Notes: a model not told the origin generated them from the letters alone. A DNA stretch of 64,000 nt from Apibacter raozihei (GCF_004014855.1 NZ_CP034930.1:930001-994000), one strand, 5' to 3'; numbered from the stretch's first letter, positions 8,459-18,471 are shown. Made by a program: numbers and translations.

Positions 8459-10987
8459 ATGAGATTATTTATTTCCTCATGCTTTATAATGCTTCTACCG
8501 GGAACTGTTTTCGCACAGTCGAAAATAGCTTTGGGATTCCGTATCATGGATGCAGAAAAGGCTTGTGAGAGTGACAGCACACAAAAAAACATACTCTTTC
8601 AATACGAAGAACCTACCGGATACCAGGACGTAAAGAGTTTTATATCCCGTAAATGTTATAATCTTTACCATATATCAAAAATTCCGGGAAAGTTCCGCAT
8701 ATCGGTAAGTTCCGAGGGGTTTGAACCTCAAAGCTTCAGCTTTCTGATCACGGAACAATCACGTGATACGCTGGATTTAGGAGAATATTTCCTGTTCCGG
8801 AAAAAAGAGCCCCGGCTTTCCGCCTCGGGGGGTGAAAAAGAACTAGGTACAATAACCGTATCAGGCGTTAGGGAAAAATATGTTTCCGTTGAAGCTAATA
8901 AGACGACTTATTCGGTAAAAAACAACGATATGTTGTCGGGAGGCAGCACGGAAGATGCCCTTCGGAAGCTTCCGGGAGTAATTAAGGGTTATGGAGGGGA
9001 ACTTACGGTAAACGGAAAGTCCATGGCTATTTATATTGATAATTCGCCTACCGGATTATCCGGAGACGACCTGGAAAATCTTTTACAGGGAATTCCGGCA
9101 ACTTCCATTGAGAAAATTGAAATCATCAACAATCCGGGAGCAGCGTATGAGGCCAATACTTCCGGAGGAATAATCAATATTGTTACCAACGGCAGGGCTC
9201 TCAAAGGTATTAATGGAACTGCTTCCTTGAATTACCGCGCCAATAAAACCCAGCGGGTTTCGCCTTCTCTAAGTTTAAATACCCGTATCAACAAGGTAAG
9301 CCTTCAACTAAACACCGGTTTTAACTACCGGGAAGGTAAACGCTTATCTACTTACAACCGAGAGTTTACGTATTTTACACCTTCCGTTTTATATAATCAG
9401 GAAAATAATGATCAAAGTTATAACCGTTTTTATTTTTTCCGACCATCCGCAAATATTCGTTTTAATAAAAAAAGTAATTTACTGATTAATTATAATTTTA
9501 ATTACAACGATATTTCAAATTTTAATTCTGCATTGTCTACTTCTTCCAATAACAGCCTTCAAGCGGTAAATCTATTTAACGATTCGCGGATAAAAAATGA
9601 GAATACCAATCATGAAATTATAGTTAAATACCGTACGGAACTTGACAGTCTGGGTAAAAACCTGGAAGTTACTGCCTATTATTCTTATTTTGATAAATCT
9701 ACCCAGAATAAAAGTATCCAGAACAATCTGGGATCGTATTTATATTCTGTGAGTGATATTGCTATGGATTATTCTAATTTTTATGCGAAGGCTAATCTGG
9801 AAATTCCTTTAGCTTCTCTGGATACCAAACTGAATATTGGAGGTAAGTACTCAGTAGCCAATTCTACCAGTCGAGGGAAATACAACCTTCTGAACAGCTC
9901 AGCAGCAATTATGAATCCTCCGGTATATACGTCCGGTCTTCGATTTAAATATGATGATTCCCAATATGCTTTGTATGCAGAAGCCAATAAAAGTATAGGT
10001 GATTTTAGCGTTACTGCGGGCTTACGATATGAAAACCTGGAATATAAAACCTGGGTACGTGAATATAACCAGCATACTAAAAACAGTCTGGAACAGCTCT
10101 ATCCTTCTATAGGTTTATTATATAAACTTTCCCCTGTGGTTAATTTAAATGCTTCGTATCGTAAGAGTATTTCTCTTCCTTCGTATTCCAGCCTGGATCC
10201 GAATATCAGCGGGTATTTTGATGAGTTCAACACTTCTACCGGAAACCAGTATCTGCAACCAGATTACTACGATAACTACGAAGTTTCCGTAAGTGCCTTT
10301 AATTACCTGAAACTTAGTTTCCAGTATACGTATTCTAAACAGATTAACATGCTTTCGTATGAAACGGAAGATAATTCGCTGACGGTTAATCAGACAACCC
10401 GCACTTATAAGGGAATGAATAATTATAATGTTTCTTTGGGAGTTCCCGTTCCGTTCGGTTTAATTTCCAAAGGCAAAGATTTCTTTAAACAGCCAATGAA
10501 TATTGACAAAATGAGCTTTGTTTATTTATATGGTATGTATAACTATTACAAAATAAACGATTATCCTTATCTGGATAAGGTGAAACCGCTCTGGTTTTTT
10601 GCCTTGTATTCGCAGATTGTTTTACCGTTGGATCTGAAATTAACTGCATTTTATATGTCTAGCACGGACAAGGGATATTTTAGAATATATAAGGCCAATA
10701 AGCCATTCAACTATTCGAATATTGAACTTTCTCGTCCGTTTTACAACAAGACCGTGAAGGCCTCGGTAGGAGTAGACAATCTGTTTAATACAAGCCGAAT
10801 CAGCTCAACCATAGCGAGTACCAATCTGAACACCCATTTTTATCAGCGGGATGATTATCGTATATACTATCTAAAAATATCCTACAATTTCGGAAAGATG
10901 CGTCATTTGAAAAAGGAGAATACTTTGATAAACCAGGATAAAACTACAGATCCTAATTCTTTACTTAGTGTTCCGGAATTAAAATAA
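8459..10987 (+). CDS. TonB-dependent-receptor-like outer membrane protein (OMP_b-brl_3 type)
   Basis: The 842-residue product has a signal peptide cut after residues GTVFAQ (about 20), a carboxypeptidase-regulatory-like beta domain (25-115), and a plug domain (about 131-245) containing GGSTEDALRKLPGV and GGIINIVTN. A long beta-barrel rich in Tyr/Asn alternation and in RYENL- or SYRKS-type strands fills the rest. This arrangement is typical of Bacteroidota outer-membrane barrel proteins related to TonB-dependent receptors. No TonB box can be identified with confidence. It stands alone, without a SusD partner, so it is not a polysaccharide utilisation locus. Substrate unknown. A strong bidirectional terminator lies just after it. 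Confidence 0.88.
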   Translation: MRLFISSCFIMLLPGTVFAQSKIALGFRIMDAEKACESDSTQKNILFQYEEPTGYQDVKSFISRKCYNLYHISKIPGKFRISVSSEGFEPQSFSFLITEQSRDTLDLGEYFLFRKKEPRLSASGGEKELGTITVSGVREKYVSVEANKTTYSVKNNDMLSGGSTEDALRKLPGVIKGYGGELTVNGKSMAIYIDNSPTGLSGDDLENLLQGIPATSIEKIEIINNPGAAYEANTSGGIINIVTNGRALKGINGTASLNYRANKTQRVSPSLSLNTRINKVSLQLNTGFNYREGKRLSTYNREFTYFTPSVLYNQENNDQSYNRFYFFRPSANIRFNKKSNLLINYNFNYNDISNFNSALSTSSNNSLQAVNLFNDSRIKNENTNHEIIVKYRTELDSLGKNLEVTAYYSYFDKSTQNKSIQNNLGSYLYSVSDIAMDYSNFYAKANLEIPLASLDTKLNIGGKYSVANSTSRGKYNLLNSSAAIMNPPVYTSGLRFKYDDSQYALYAEANKSIGDFSVTAGLRYENLEYKTWVREYNQHTKNSLEQLYPSIGLLYKLSPVVNLNASYRKSISLPSYSSLDPNISGYFDEFNTSTGNQYLQPDYYDNYEVSVSAFNYLKLSFQYTYSKQINMLSYETEDNSLTVNQTTRTYKGMNNYNVSLGVPVPFGLISKGKDFFKQPMNIDKMSFVYLYGMYNYYKINDYPYLDKVKPLWFFALYSQIVLPLDLKLTAFYMSSTDKGYFRIYKANKPFNYSNIELSRPFYNKTVKASVGVDNLFNTSRISSTIASTNLNTHFYQRDDYRIYYLKISYNFGKMRHLKKENTLINQDKTTDPNSLLSVPELK

Positions 10988-11009
10988 GATTGCCTAAATC
11001 AATTATAAT

Positions 11010-11047
11010 AAAATTGCGGTTATTTCACTATGAATAACCGCAATTTT
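11010..11047. terminator. bidirectional terminator between the barrel gene and elaA
   Basis: A 15-bp stem (11010-11024 paired with 11033-11047, core TTGCGGTTATT/AATAACCGCAA) with an 8-nt loop has A and T tracts at its two feet, so it can stop both convergent transcripts. Confidence 0.85.
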
Positions 11048-11050
11048 TGT

Positions 11051-11515
11051 TTAGTTTTTCTTACACATTTCTATATGTTCGATTCCATCTTCCAGATACA
11101 TATCTCCATTGGTTTCAAATCCGAATTTTTGATAAAAAGGTATGGCGTAACATTGAGCCCCGATACGGATAGGCTGAACCCCGTAAAGCTCATATAAAGA
11201 TTGAATAGACTTTTCCATCAGAATTTTTCCCATTCCGCTGGAACGCACTTTTTTGCTGGTGATTATCCTGCCTATAGAGGCTTCTGCAAAGGATATTCCG
11301 GAACGAAACAATCGAGCATAGGCAACCAGTTCTTCTTGCGAGTATATTAAAAGATGATGAGCAACGAAGTCTTTATTATCCAAATCCTGATACGGGCAAT
11401 TTTGCTCTACAACAAAAACTTCATTGCGTAATTGCAGTAAACTGTACAATTCGCATAAATCTAACTGATTGAATTCTTTTAAAATAAAGGTAAGAGGTCT
11501 TGTACTATTTTGCAT
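11051..11515 (-). CDS. elaA: ElaA-family GNAT N-acetyltransferase
   Basis: The 154-residue product carries the ElaA signature near the N-terminus ([17 protein letters not shown], then a [10 protein letters not shown] block). The acetyl-CoA-binding GNAT loop follows as [14 protein letters not shown], and the C-terminus has [13 protein letters not shown]. It should transfer acetyl groups from acetyl-CoA; the acceptor in this family is not established. It overlaps the 3' end of fbp by 11 bp and is transcribed with it. Confidence 0.9.
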   Translation of the reverse strand: MQNSTRPLTFILKEFNQLDLCELYSLLQLRNEVFVVEQNCPYQDLDNKDFVAHHLLIYSQEELVAYARLFRSGISFAEASIGRIITSKKVRSSGMGKILMEKSIQSLYELYGVQPIRIGAQCYAIPFYQKFGFETNGDMYLEDGIEHIEMCKKN

Positions 11516-12512
11516 TTTTCATAAATTCTTCTACTTTATCAACCATATTTTTGGAACCGCAAACAAAAGGGGTTCTTTCATGCAGTTCTGTAGGAGTAAG
11601 ATCCATAATACGTGTAAAACCGTCACTTGCTTTTCCTCCGGCCTGTTCTGCTAAATAAGCCATGGGGTTGCATTCATATAACAATCTCAATTTTCCTTTG
11701 GGTGCATGCGAATACGAGGGATACAGATAGATACCTCCTTTGAGCATATTCCTGTGAAAATCGGCTACTAATGAACCAATGTAACGGGAGGTATAAGGAC
11801 GATCCTCATTTTCTTCCTGGCAGTATTTTATATAATCTTTTATTCCTTGCGGAAATTTAATATAGTTTCCTTCGTTAACGGAATAAATTTTGCCTGTTTC
11901 GGGGATTTTAATATCCGGATGTGAGAGATAAAAAACACCTAATGCCGGATCAAGGGTAAATCCGTTTACTCCATTACCTGTGGTATATACCAACATGGTG
12001 GATGATCCGTAAACTACATATCCGGCAGCTACCTGCTTGTTGCCCGGCTGTAAAAAATCTTCCAGCTGTACGGGTCCTTCCTCCGAAACTCTACGGTAAA
12101 TGGAAAAGATGGTTCCAACGTTTACATTGACATCTATGTTGGATGATCCGTCGAGGGGATCTATGAGAACCACATATTTGCTTTTGTGTGAATTGGTTCC
12201 CGGCTTAACATTGATAAAATCTTCATTTTCTTCAGAGGCTACTCCGCAAACAACCTCCCGGTTATTTAATGCCGCAATGAACACTTCATTAGCAAAAACA
12301 TCAAGCTTTTGTTGTTCTTCGCCCTGGACATTCTGATTGCCCATAGCCCCGATAATGTCAACCAAACCGGCTTTATTTACTTCCTGATTGACTACTTTGG
12401 CTGCCAGCCGTATAGAACTTAACAGTCTGGATAATTCTCCTGAGGAGTACTGAAAGTCCGCTTGTTTTTCAATGATAAATTCTCCCAGTGTCTGAGGATT
12501 AATGGATTTCAT
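11505..12512 (-). CDS. fbp: fructose-1,6-bisphosphatase, class I
   Basis: This enzyme removes the 1-phosphate of fructose 1,6-bisphosphate in gluconeogenesis. The 335 residues match the class I family in length. The metal- and phosphate-binding motif [10 protein letters not shown] begins at residue 118. SEENED (about 93-98) supplies further metal ligands, and the C-terminal [13 protein letters not shown] is the usual substrate-site segment. The start [12 protein letters not shown] is standard. A TATATTTG box on the minus strand sits about 30 nt upstream. elaA overlaps its 3' end. Confidence 0.97.
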   Translation of the reverse strand: MKSINPQTLGEFIIEKQADFQYSSGELSRLLSSIRLAAKVVNQEVNKAGLVDIIGAMGNQNVQGEEQQKLDVFANEVFIAALNNREVVCGVASEENEDFINVKPGTNSHKSKYVVLIDPLDGSSNIDVNVNVGTIFSIYRRVSEEGPVQLEDFLQPGNKQVAAGYVVYGSSTMLVYTTGNGVNGFTLDPALGVFYLSHPDIKIPETGKIYSVNEGNYIKFPQGIKDYIKYCQEENEDRPYTSRYIGSLVADFHRNMLKGGIYLYPSYSHAPKGKLRLLYECNPMAYLAEQAGGKASDGFTRIMDLTPTELHERTPFVCGSKNMVDKVEEFMKNAK

Positions 12513-12541
12513 TTTTAACTATTTTGATGGTTTTGTTATCT

Positions 12542-12549
12542 CAAATATA
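12542..12549 (-). promoter_or_regulatory. -7 element of fbp
   Basis: The plus strand reads CAAATATA, which is TATATTTG on the minus strand, 29 nt before the fbp start codon. The -33 partner is not clear. Confidence 0.5.
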
Positions 12550-12592
12550 TTGATTTTTATCTTTATGCACATCGAATGTGTCTTTTTTATTA

Positions 12593-12600
12593 TATCTTTG
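12593..12600 (+). promoter_or_regulatory. -7 element before aspartate kinase
   Basis: TATCTTTG fits TAnnTTTG and would give a leader of about 115 nt. That leader contains a small hairpin at 12677-12694 (TTCAGAT/ATCTGAA) but no leader peptide rich in lysine or threonine and no terminator, so attenuation is not evident. Confidence 0.45.
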
Positions 12601-12723
12601 TTATTTACTTTTTAACTCTTATTATTATTTTATTGATTCACACTATTGTAGTTGGTCCTATGCATGGCATATAGATTTCAGATTTTTATCTGAATATTTC
12701 CTTTAAACAAGAATGTTACGAGT

Positions 12724-13968
12724 ATGAAAGTTTATAAGTTCGGAGGTGCTTCGGTGAAGGATGCAGAGAATGTTAGAAATGCCGTAAAAGTGCTTCTTAC
12801 TGCCGGATATGAGAATACAGTGGTAGTGGTTTCAGCCATGGGTAAAACAACGAATGCTTTGGAAGAAGCGGTTAAACAATATTTCGATTCTAAAGATTAC
12901 CTAACACAAATCCAAGTTGTTGAAAATAATCACTTGAATATCTGCCGTGAACTTTTTGAAAGTTCTCATCCTATATTTAAGGAAATTCAACTGTTTTTTT
13001 CAGATATAATTTCGTTTTTGCGCAGGAATAAATCTCCGAATTATAATTTTGTATACGATCAGGTTGTAAGCTGCGGCGAATTAATTTCTACCAAAATTAT
13101 CAGTGCTTTTCTGAATTTTTCAGGCATGAACGCTGTGTGGCTGGATATCCGGGATTATATTAAATCGGATAGTACATACCGGGAAGCCCGCGTAGATTGG
13201 GAATCCACATTGAAACAGTTTGAAAGTTTAGACTTTTCCGGGCTTTATATTACACAGGGTTTTATTGCTGCTGATCCTAATTATTTTACAACTACGTTGG
13301 GAAGGGAAGGTTCGGATTATACGGCAGCTATACTAGCTTATTGCCTAAATGCAGAAAGTATGACCATCTGGAAAGATGTTCCGGGAGTGATGAATGCAGA
13401 TCCTCGATTATTCAAGGAAGCCTGTCTTCTGAATTCTCTCTCATATGAAGAAGCTATTGAGCTGGCTTTTTATGGAGCATCGGTCATTCATCCTAAAACC
13501 CTGCAACCTCTCAGAAGAAAAGAAATACCTTTTTTTGTACGTTCTTTTATGGAACCGGAAAAGCCTGGTACCTCAATTAAAAAGGGAGTAGCGATAGATC
13601 CTTTAGTCCCTTGCTACATAGTTAAAAACCAACAGCATATTGTAAATATTTCATCAAAAGATTTTTCTTTTATGCAGGAAGAAAATTTAAGTTATATCTT
13701 TGCCCGTCTTTCTGCTTTAAATATTAAAGTGAATATGATTAGCGTTTCGGCTATATCAGTTTGTTTATGTATTGAAGATAAGTTTCTTACGCTGGATCAG
13801 CTAGTAGATAATTTGAAAGAATTCTTTACTTTAGCTGTTACCCGTAATGTAACTTTATATACGATTAGACATTCTGATGCAGATATTAACAATAATTTTA
13901 TAAAAGGAAAAGTTATATTATCAGAACAAATAGTAAAAGACACCTATCAGGTAGTTGTAAAAGAATAA
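12724..13968 (+). CDS. aspartate kinase (monofunctional)
   Basis: Aspartate kinase phosphorylates aspartate at the entry to lysine, threonine, methionine and diaminopimelate synthesis. The 414-residue product has KFGGASV at residues 5-11, VVSAMGKTTN at 35-44, CGEL (117-120) and the substrate loop TTLGREGSDYT (190-200). GVMNADPR and ASVIHPKTLQPL complete the kinase domain. The region after about residue 300 is a degenerate ACT-like regulatory domain. Length fits monofunctional LysC-type enzymes; there is no homoserine dehydrogenase fusion. The acyltransferase gene starts one base after the stop codon, implying tight translational linkage. Confidence 0.93.
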   Translation: MKVYKFGGASVKDAENVRNAVKVLLTAGYENTVVVVSAMGKTTNALEEAVKQYFDSKDYLTQIQVVENNHLNICRELFESSHPIFKEIQLFFSDIISFLRRNKSPNYNFVYDQVVSCGELISTKIISAFLNFSGMNAVWLDIRDYIKSDSTYREARVDWESTLKQFESLDFSGLYITQGFIAADPNYFTTTLGREGSDYTAAILAYCLNAESMTIWKDVPGVMNADPRLFKEACLLNSLSYEEAIELAFYGASVIHPKTLQPLRRKEIPFFVRSFMEPEKPGTSIKKGVAIDPLVPCYIVKNQQHIVNISSKDFSFMQEENLSYIFARLSALNIKVNMISVSAISVCLCIEDKFLTLDQLVDNLKEFFTLAVTRNVTLYTIRHSDADINNNFIKGKVILSEQIVKDTYQVVVKE

Positions 13969-13969
13969 A

Positions 13970-15805
13970 ATGAGTCTATTTTCTATTCAGGATATACAAA
14001 GTGTTTTAAAACTTAATAAATTTGGTTTTATAGGGAAATCGGTTTCTTGGATTCTTATGAGAATGCTGAAACTTGATAAAATCAATAATTTATACGATCA
14101 AGTTAAAGATTTACCTACGGGAGAATTTTTAACACAGGCTTTGGAAAAACTAGGTATCCGGTATAATATTCATGAAGAAGATCTGAAAAGAATACCTGAA
14201 AAAGGACCTTTTATTCTGGTATGTAATCATCCGCTGGGTGCACTGGACGGAATAATCGTAATGAAAATTCTTTCGGATATTCGTCCGGATTTTAAAATGA
14301 TGTCTAATTTTTTAATTCAAAGAATAGCTCCTTTAAAAGAAGTGGTTGTTCCGGTTAATCCATTTGAAACAAGAAAAGACAGTTTTGACAGTAAAAAAGG
14401 AATTGTTGAAGCCTACCGCCATCTTAAAGAGGGTCATTGCATGGTTATGTTTCCAGCCGGAGAGGTTTCTCATTATAACGCAGAAACTCACGAATATGAA
14501 GACAGGGAATGGACTGAAGGTGGACTTCGTTTTATTCAGAAAGCTAAAGTTCCTGTAATTCCCATGTATTTTCATGCAAAAAACAGCCGGCTTTTTTATA
14601 AGATGTACCGAATACATCCTGATTTACAGACAGCTATGCTTCCTACAGAAATGGTAAGGAAACGTACCAAACCAATTAAAATAAGAATAGGTAAGCCTAT
14701 TTCTGTGAAACAACAGGAAGAATATGCCGATTACAAAAGCCTCGGTAATTTTTTAAGGAACAAAGTATATATGCTGAGATCGTTTTATACAATTCCTAAA
14801 AACCCGTTTAAAAATGTAAAATTCCTTTCCGTTTCTGCTATGGCTAAATCTGCCAATTTCGGAGAGGCAAAGCCTATTATCAGTGAAACTTCGAAAGATC
14901 TTATACTTAAAGAAATTGAACTTTTAAGAGAGTTTGATTGTCAGTTATTTACCAATTATCAATACGAAGTATTTTTTACTAAAGCAGAACGTATCCCCAG
15001 CATTTTAAGAGAAATCGGACGGTTACGTGAAATCACTTTCAGAAAAGTAGGAGAGGGGACTAATGAACCTTTTGATTTAGATGAATTTGATCAGTTCTAT
15101 GATCATTTATTTTTATGGGATAATGAAAAAGAACTTTTAGTGGGTGCTTATCGTATGGGTATGGGCCAGTCTATTTATGAAAACTATGGCATCAATGGTT
15201 TTTATACGGCTTCACTTTTTGAATTTGATTCGGAATTATATCCTTTTTTCCGCCGTACTATCGAAATGGGCAGAGCTTTTATTATCAGTGAATTCCAGCA
15301 AAAACCACTACCTTTATTTCTATTATGGAGAGGTATTGTTCACGTATGTCTCAGAAATCCTTATTATAAATATCTGGTAGGAGGGGTAAGCATAAGTAAT
15401 CAGTTTTCTAATTTTTCCAAATCCATTATGGTGGAATTTATGAGATCGCATTACTTTGACTCTTATGTTGCTCAATATGTACATCCTAAAAATGAATTTA
15501 AAGTACGTTTGAACGAAAATGAAAAGGATCTTTTTTTCGAAGCTGCTGATAATGATCTGAATAAGTTTGATAAACTTATTGATGAACTGGAACCAGCTCT
15601 TCGACTTCCTGTTCTTATAAAGAAATATTTTAAACAGAATGCACGAGTTATCGCTTTTAATGTTGATCCTAAATTTAATGATGCTATTGATGGTTTAATG
15701 TACATTAGAATCAGTGATTTGCCGGAAAATACTATCAGACCCGTATTGGAAGAACTTCAAAAAGAAATGGAACAGAAAACTCACTCAGCTTCCAAAGAAA
15801 AATAA
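13970..15805 (+). CDS. fused PlsC-type and GNAT-type acyltransferase, OlsF-like aminolipid synthase
   Basis: The 611-residue protein joins two acyltransferases. The N-terminal half has a PlsC/LPLAT domain with NHPLGALDG (His87, Asp93) and the phosphate-binding FPAGEVS (about 160). The middle (about 315-450) matches the hemolysin/OlsB-like GNAT family, with a segment LREITFRKVGEGTNEPFD and ELYPFFRRTIEMGRAF. In OlsF of flavobacteria and Serratia the same fusion makes ornithine lipid in two steps: N-acylation, then O-acylation of the 3-hydroxyl. In Bacteroides the same chemistry with glycine is done by the separate GlsB and GlsA. The amino-acid acceptor here is not visible. It lies one base after aspartate kinase. 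The final 130 residues are not assigned. Confidence 0.85.
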   Translation: MSLFSIQDIQSVLKLNKFGFIGKSVSWILMRMLKLDKINNLYDQVKDLPTGEFLTQALEKLGIRYNIHEEDLKRIPEKGPFILVCNHPLGALDGIIVMKILSDIRPDFKMMSNFLIQRIAPLKEVVVPVNPFETRKDSFDSKKGIVEAYRHLKEGHCMVMFPAGEVSHYNAETHEYEDREWTEGGLRFIQKAKVPVIPMYFHAKNSRLFYKMYRIHPDLQTAMLPTEMVRKRTKPIKIRIGKPISVKQQEEYADYKSLGNFLRNKVYMLRSFYTIPKNPFKNVKFLSVSAMAKSANFGEAKPIISETSKDLILKEIELLREFDCQLFTNYQYEVFFTKAERIPSILREIGRLREITFRKVGEGTNEPFDLDEFDQFYDHLFLWDNEKELLVGAYRMGMGQSIYENYGINGFYTASLFEFDSELYPFFRRTIEMGRAFIISEFQQKPLPLFLLWRGIVHVCLRNPYYKYLVGGVSISNQFSNFSKSIMVEFMRSHYFDSYVAQYVHPKNEFKVRLNENEKDLFFEAADNDLNKFDKLIDELEPALRLPVLIKKYFKQNARVIAFNVDPKFNDAIDGLMYIRISDLPENTIRPVLEELQKEMEQKTHSASKEK

Positions 15806-15866
15806 TTTTTTGTTTTTATTTTGCTAACTTTATGTATTGCTAAAACTAATAACAGCAATTCATACT

Positions 15867-16598
15867 ATGGGAAGAACTTTAGTTATCGGTGATATTCACG
15901 GAGGTTTAAAGGCATTAAAACAGGTATTGGAACGTTCAGGATATTCTTCAGGAGATACGCTTATTTTCTTGGGTGATTATGTTGATGGTTGGAGTGATAC
16001 ACCTTTTCTTATTGATTATTTAATAGAACTTCAAAAATTTTCTCCTTGCATTTTTATTAAAGGTAACCATGATGCTTATCTATTAGATTACTTAAAAAAT
16101 AAAATTTCAAATCCTAAATGGCTTCTCCATGGAGGTTCTATTAGTGTGAAAAATTATCAGGGTATAGATCAACAAACTATACTCCTGCATATCAAATTTT
16201 TAGAAAGCTTAAATCTTTTGCATATAGATGAAAGTAACCGCCTTTTTATCCATGCTGGTTTTACTCATATGCGAGGAGTTGATCATGAAGATAACCCTGA
16301 AAATTTTTGTTGGGATCGAACTTTATGGGAAACTGCAGTGTGTTTGGATCCTACATTAAAAACCAATTCTGTACTTTATCCTAAGAGATTAACGCTTTAC
16401 CATGAAATATATATCGGCCATACGCTTACGCTACATATTAATTCGTCAATTCCTACTGTTAAGGCAAATGTTTGTAATATGGATACGGGTGCAGGTTTTT
16501 TAGGCAAATTATCGATTCTTGATATTGTTTCTAAAGAGTTTTGGCAAAGTGATTCATTATCAAGCTTATACCCTAATGAAAAAGGTAGAAATACTTGA
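15867..16598 (+). CDS. PP2A/ApaH-like metallophosphatase
   Basis: The product has the classic serine/threonine phosphatase order: GDIHG (residues 8-12), GDYVD (36-40), GNHD (66-69), then a C-terminal IHAGF and IGHT. It should use two metal ions to hydrolyse phosphoesters; protein phosphate or a small nucleotide such as Ap4A are both possible. I start it at the ATG 15867 because MGRTLVIGDIHG is a normal family start. An in-frame TTG 30 bp upstream would add an unusual extension. It follows the acyltransferase by about 60 bp and may be read from the same transcript. Confidence 0.88.
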   Translation: MGRTLVIGDIHGGLKALKQVLERSGYSSGDTLIFLGDYVDGWSDTPFLIDYLIELQKFSPCIFIKGNHDAYLLDYLKNKISNPKWLLHGGSISVKNYQGIDQQTILLHIKFLESLNLLHIDESNRLFIHAGFTHMRGVDHEDNPENFCWDRTLWETAVCLDPTLKTNSVLYPKRLTLYHEIYIGHTLTLHINSSIPTVKANVCNMDTGAGFLGKLSILDIVSKEFWQSDSLSSLYPNEKGRNT

Positions 16599-17208
16599 TA
16601 ATGAGATTGATAATTACTTTGTTAATAACCTTTTCTCAACTTAAAATATATGAAAAAGCTAATTTATATAAAATCAAGTAGTTCTATTTTATCTTAAATT
16701 TTTTATTTAATTTAACTTACTACAATTGTAGTATTTAATAAAATATTAACAATATAATTTCAATATTGTTAAGAATTATCAAAAAAATAATTTGTTGAAT
16801 CAATTATAAATATCTATTGAAAATTATCATTTAAAATCCAAATAAAATTGAAGTTTTTTACTGTCGAATTTTTTTCAGTGTTCTTACATTCTATTAACAA
16901 TTTCTTTTTAAACATTGAAGTTATTAATATTTTAATTTTATAGTTAATAACTGTATATTTTTCTAATTATCAGTTCTATATAATGATTGATTCTTGTTAA
17001 TAAGTATTACAATAAAATCTGATAAATCAAAATTTAACAGTTATCAACATACTAACAGGGCTATTACTATCATTATTATTCTTTTCTTTCTTTTAAAAAA
17101 AATAAATACTATATAATTGTTAAGTGTGGATAAATTTCAGTCTGCAAAATTTCTGTTTTACTTTTTATGAAGTTATCTTTGTAAGAAATAATACATACGT
17201 AAAAGATT
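16599..17208. other. 610-bp AT-rich gap, possible replication origin
   Basis: No gene is visible. The stretch is extremely AT-rich and holds a perfect DnaA box, TGTGGATAA, at 17125-17133. A near match TTATCAACA lies at 17041-17049, and TGTTAATAA occurs twice, at 16620-16628 and 16995-17003. It also contains a perfect 16-bp palindrome TACTACAATTGTAGTA (16718-16733) and an inverted repeat with 10-bp arms (TTAACAATAT at 16746-16755, ATATTGTTAA at 16763-16772). Two parS sites lie 2.1 and 4.0 kb to the right. The origin role is inference; dnaA itself is not in the window. Confidence 0.35.
17151..17181 (+). promoter_or_regulatory. pgk promoter
   Basis: TTCTG at 17151-17155, an 18-bp spacer, then TATCTTTG at 17174-17181. 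The -7 box is a good match and the -33 box a partial one. The leader would be about 20 nt. Confidence 0.6.
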
Positions 17209-18402
17209 ATGAAAACAGTAAATGATTTTAATTTTAATGGAAAGAAGGCATTGATTCGCGTGGATTTTAATGTTCCTCAGGATGAAAATCTTAAGGTTAC
17301 TGATAATACAAGGATAGTGTCTGCTAAGCCTACAATTGATAAAATATTAAAGGACGGTGGTTCTGCTATATTAATGACTCACCTGGGAAGACCTAAAGGG
17401 GAAGTTAGTGATAAATATTCTTTAAAACATATCGTTGATGAAGTTTCAAAAGTTTTAGGTGTTCCGGTAAAATTTGTTGATGAATGTGTCGGCCCTAAGG
17501 CAGAACAGGCTGCTTCTGAATTAAAACCAGGAGAAGTTTTATTACTTGAAAATCTTCGTTTTCATAATGAAGAGGAAAAAGGAGATGCGGAATTTGCTAA
17601 AGATTTATCTAAATTAGGTGATATCTATGTGAATGATGCTTTTGGAACTGCTCACAGAGCTCATGCTTCTACGGCTGTAATAGCTCAATATTTCCCTTCA
17701 AATAAGTGTTTTGGACTTCTTATGGCAAAAGAGCTGGAAGCTATCCAAAAAGTCCTAAAAACTGGTGAAAAACCGGTTACTGCTATTTTGGGTGGTTCAA
17801 AGGTTTCTTCAAAGATTACTATTATTGAAAATATTCTTCCTGTTGTAGATAATTTGATTATCGGGGGAGGAATGACTTACACTTTTATAAAAGCTCAAGG
17901 AGGAAGTATTGGAAACTCTATTTGCGAAGATGATAAATTAGATCTTGCTTTGGATATTCTTAATAAAGCTCAGGAACAAAATGTTAAAGTTTATATTCCT
18001 GAAGATTCAGTAGTTGCTAATGATTTTTCCAATGACGCTGATATTCAGATAGTTGATACAAAATCTATCCCAGATGGATGGGAAGGTCTGGATGTTGGAC
18101 CTAAAACGGTTAAAACTTTTTCTGAAGTAATTAAGGCTTCGAAAACCATTTTATGGAATGGTCCTTTAGGTGTGTTTGAAATGCCTAATTTTGCGAAAGG
18201 TACTAAAGCTATTGGAGATGCTATTGGTGAAGCTACTAAAAATGGAGCTTTTTCTTTAGTGGGTGGTGGTGATAGTGTTGCTTTTGTAAAGCAAAATAAT
18301 TACACCGATAAAGTAAGTTATGTTTCAACCGGTGGAGGTGCTATGCTTGAGTCTCTTGAGGGAAAAGAACTTCCTGGCGTTGCTGCTGTTTTAAATGATT
18401 AA
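17209..18402 (+). CDS. pgk: phosphoglycerate kinase
   Basis: This glycolytic enzyme transfers phosphate between 1,3-bisphosphoglycerate and ADP. The 397-residue length is standard. Visible are RVDFNVP (17-23), the substrate arginine segment THLGRPKG (about 59-66), ENLRFHNEE, the hinge region GGSKVSSKI in place of the more common GGAKVSDKI, and the C-terminal nucleotide-binding GGGDSVAF. Codon choice is biased to T-ending codons, unlike the AT-rich glycan genes downstream, as expected of a highly expressed gene. It has its own promoter and terminator and is monocistronic. Confidence 0.98.
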   Translation: MKTVNDFNFNGKKALIRVDFNVPQDENLKVTDNTRIVSAKPTIDKILKDGGSAILMTHLGRPKGEVSDKYSLKHIVDEVSKVLGVPVKFVDECVGPKAEQAASELKPGEVLLLENLRFHNEEEKGDAEFAKDLSKLGDIYVNDAFGTAHRAHASTAVIAQYFPSNKCFGLLMAKELEAIQKVLKTGEKPVTAILGGSKVSSKITIIENILPVVDNLIIGGGMTYTFIKAQGGSIGNSICEDDKLDLALDILNKAQEQNVKVYIPEDSVVANDFSNDADIQIVDTKSIPDGWEGLDVGPKTVKTFSEVIKASKTILWNGPLGVFEMPNFAKGTKAIGDAIGEATKNGAFSLVGGGDSVAFVKQNNYTDKVSYVSTGGGAMLESLEGKELPGVAAVLND

Positions 18403-18422
18403 TATTTAATTTAATATATTTT

Positions 18423-18455
18423 AAAAGGGATGCTTATATATGTATCCCTTTTTTT
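18423..18455 (+). terminator. pgk terminator
   Basis: An 11-bp stem (AAAAGGGATGC at 18423-18433 with GTATCCCTTTT at 18442-18452, one G-T pair) with an 8-nt loop is followed by more T. It lies 21 bp after the pgk stop. Confidence 0.85.
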
Positions 18456-18471
18456 GTAATTTATTGTAATT

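Noticed and set aside
8459-10987. Polysaccharide utilisation locus around the barrel protein
   Set aside because: There is no SusD-like gene, glycoside hydrolase or sensor next to it.
12601-12723. Lysine riboswitch or attenuator before aspartate kinase
   Set aside because: The leader is only about 115 nt with two small hairpins, no terminator-antiterminator pair and no long conserved aptamer pattern.
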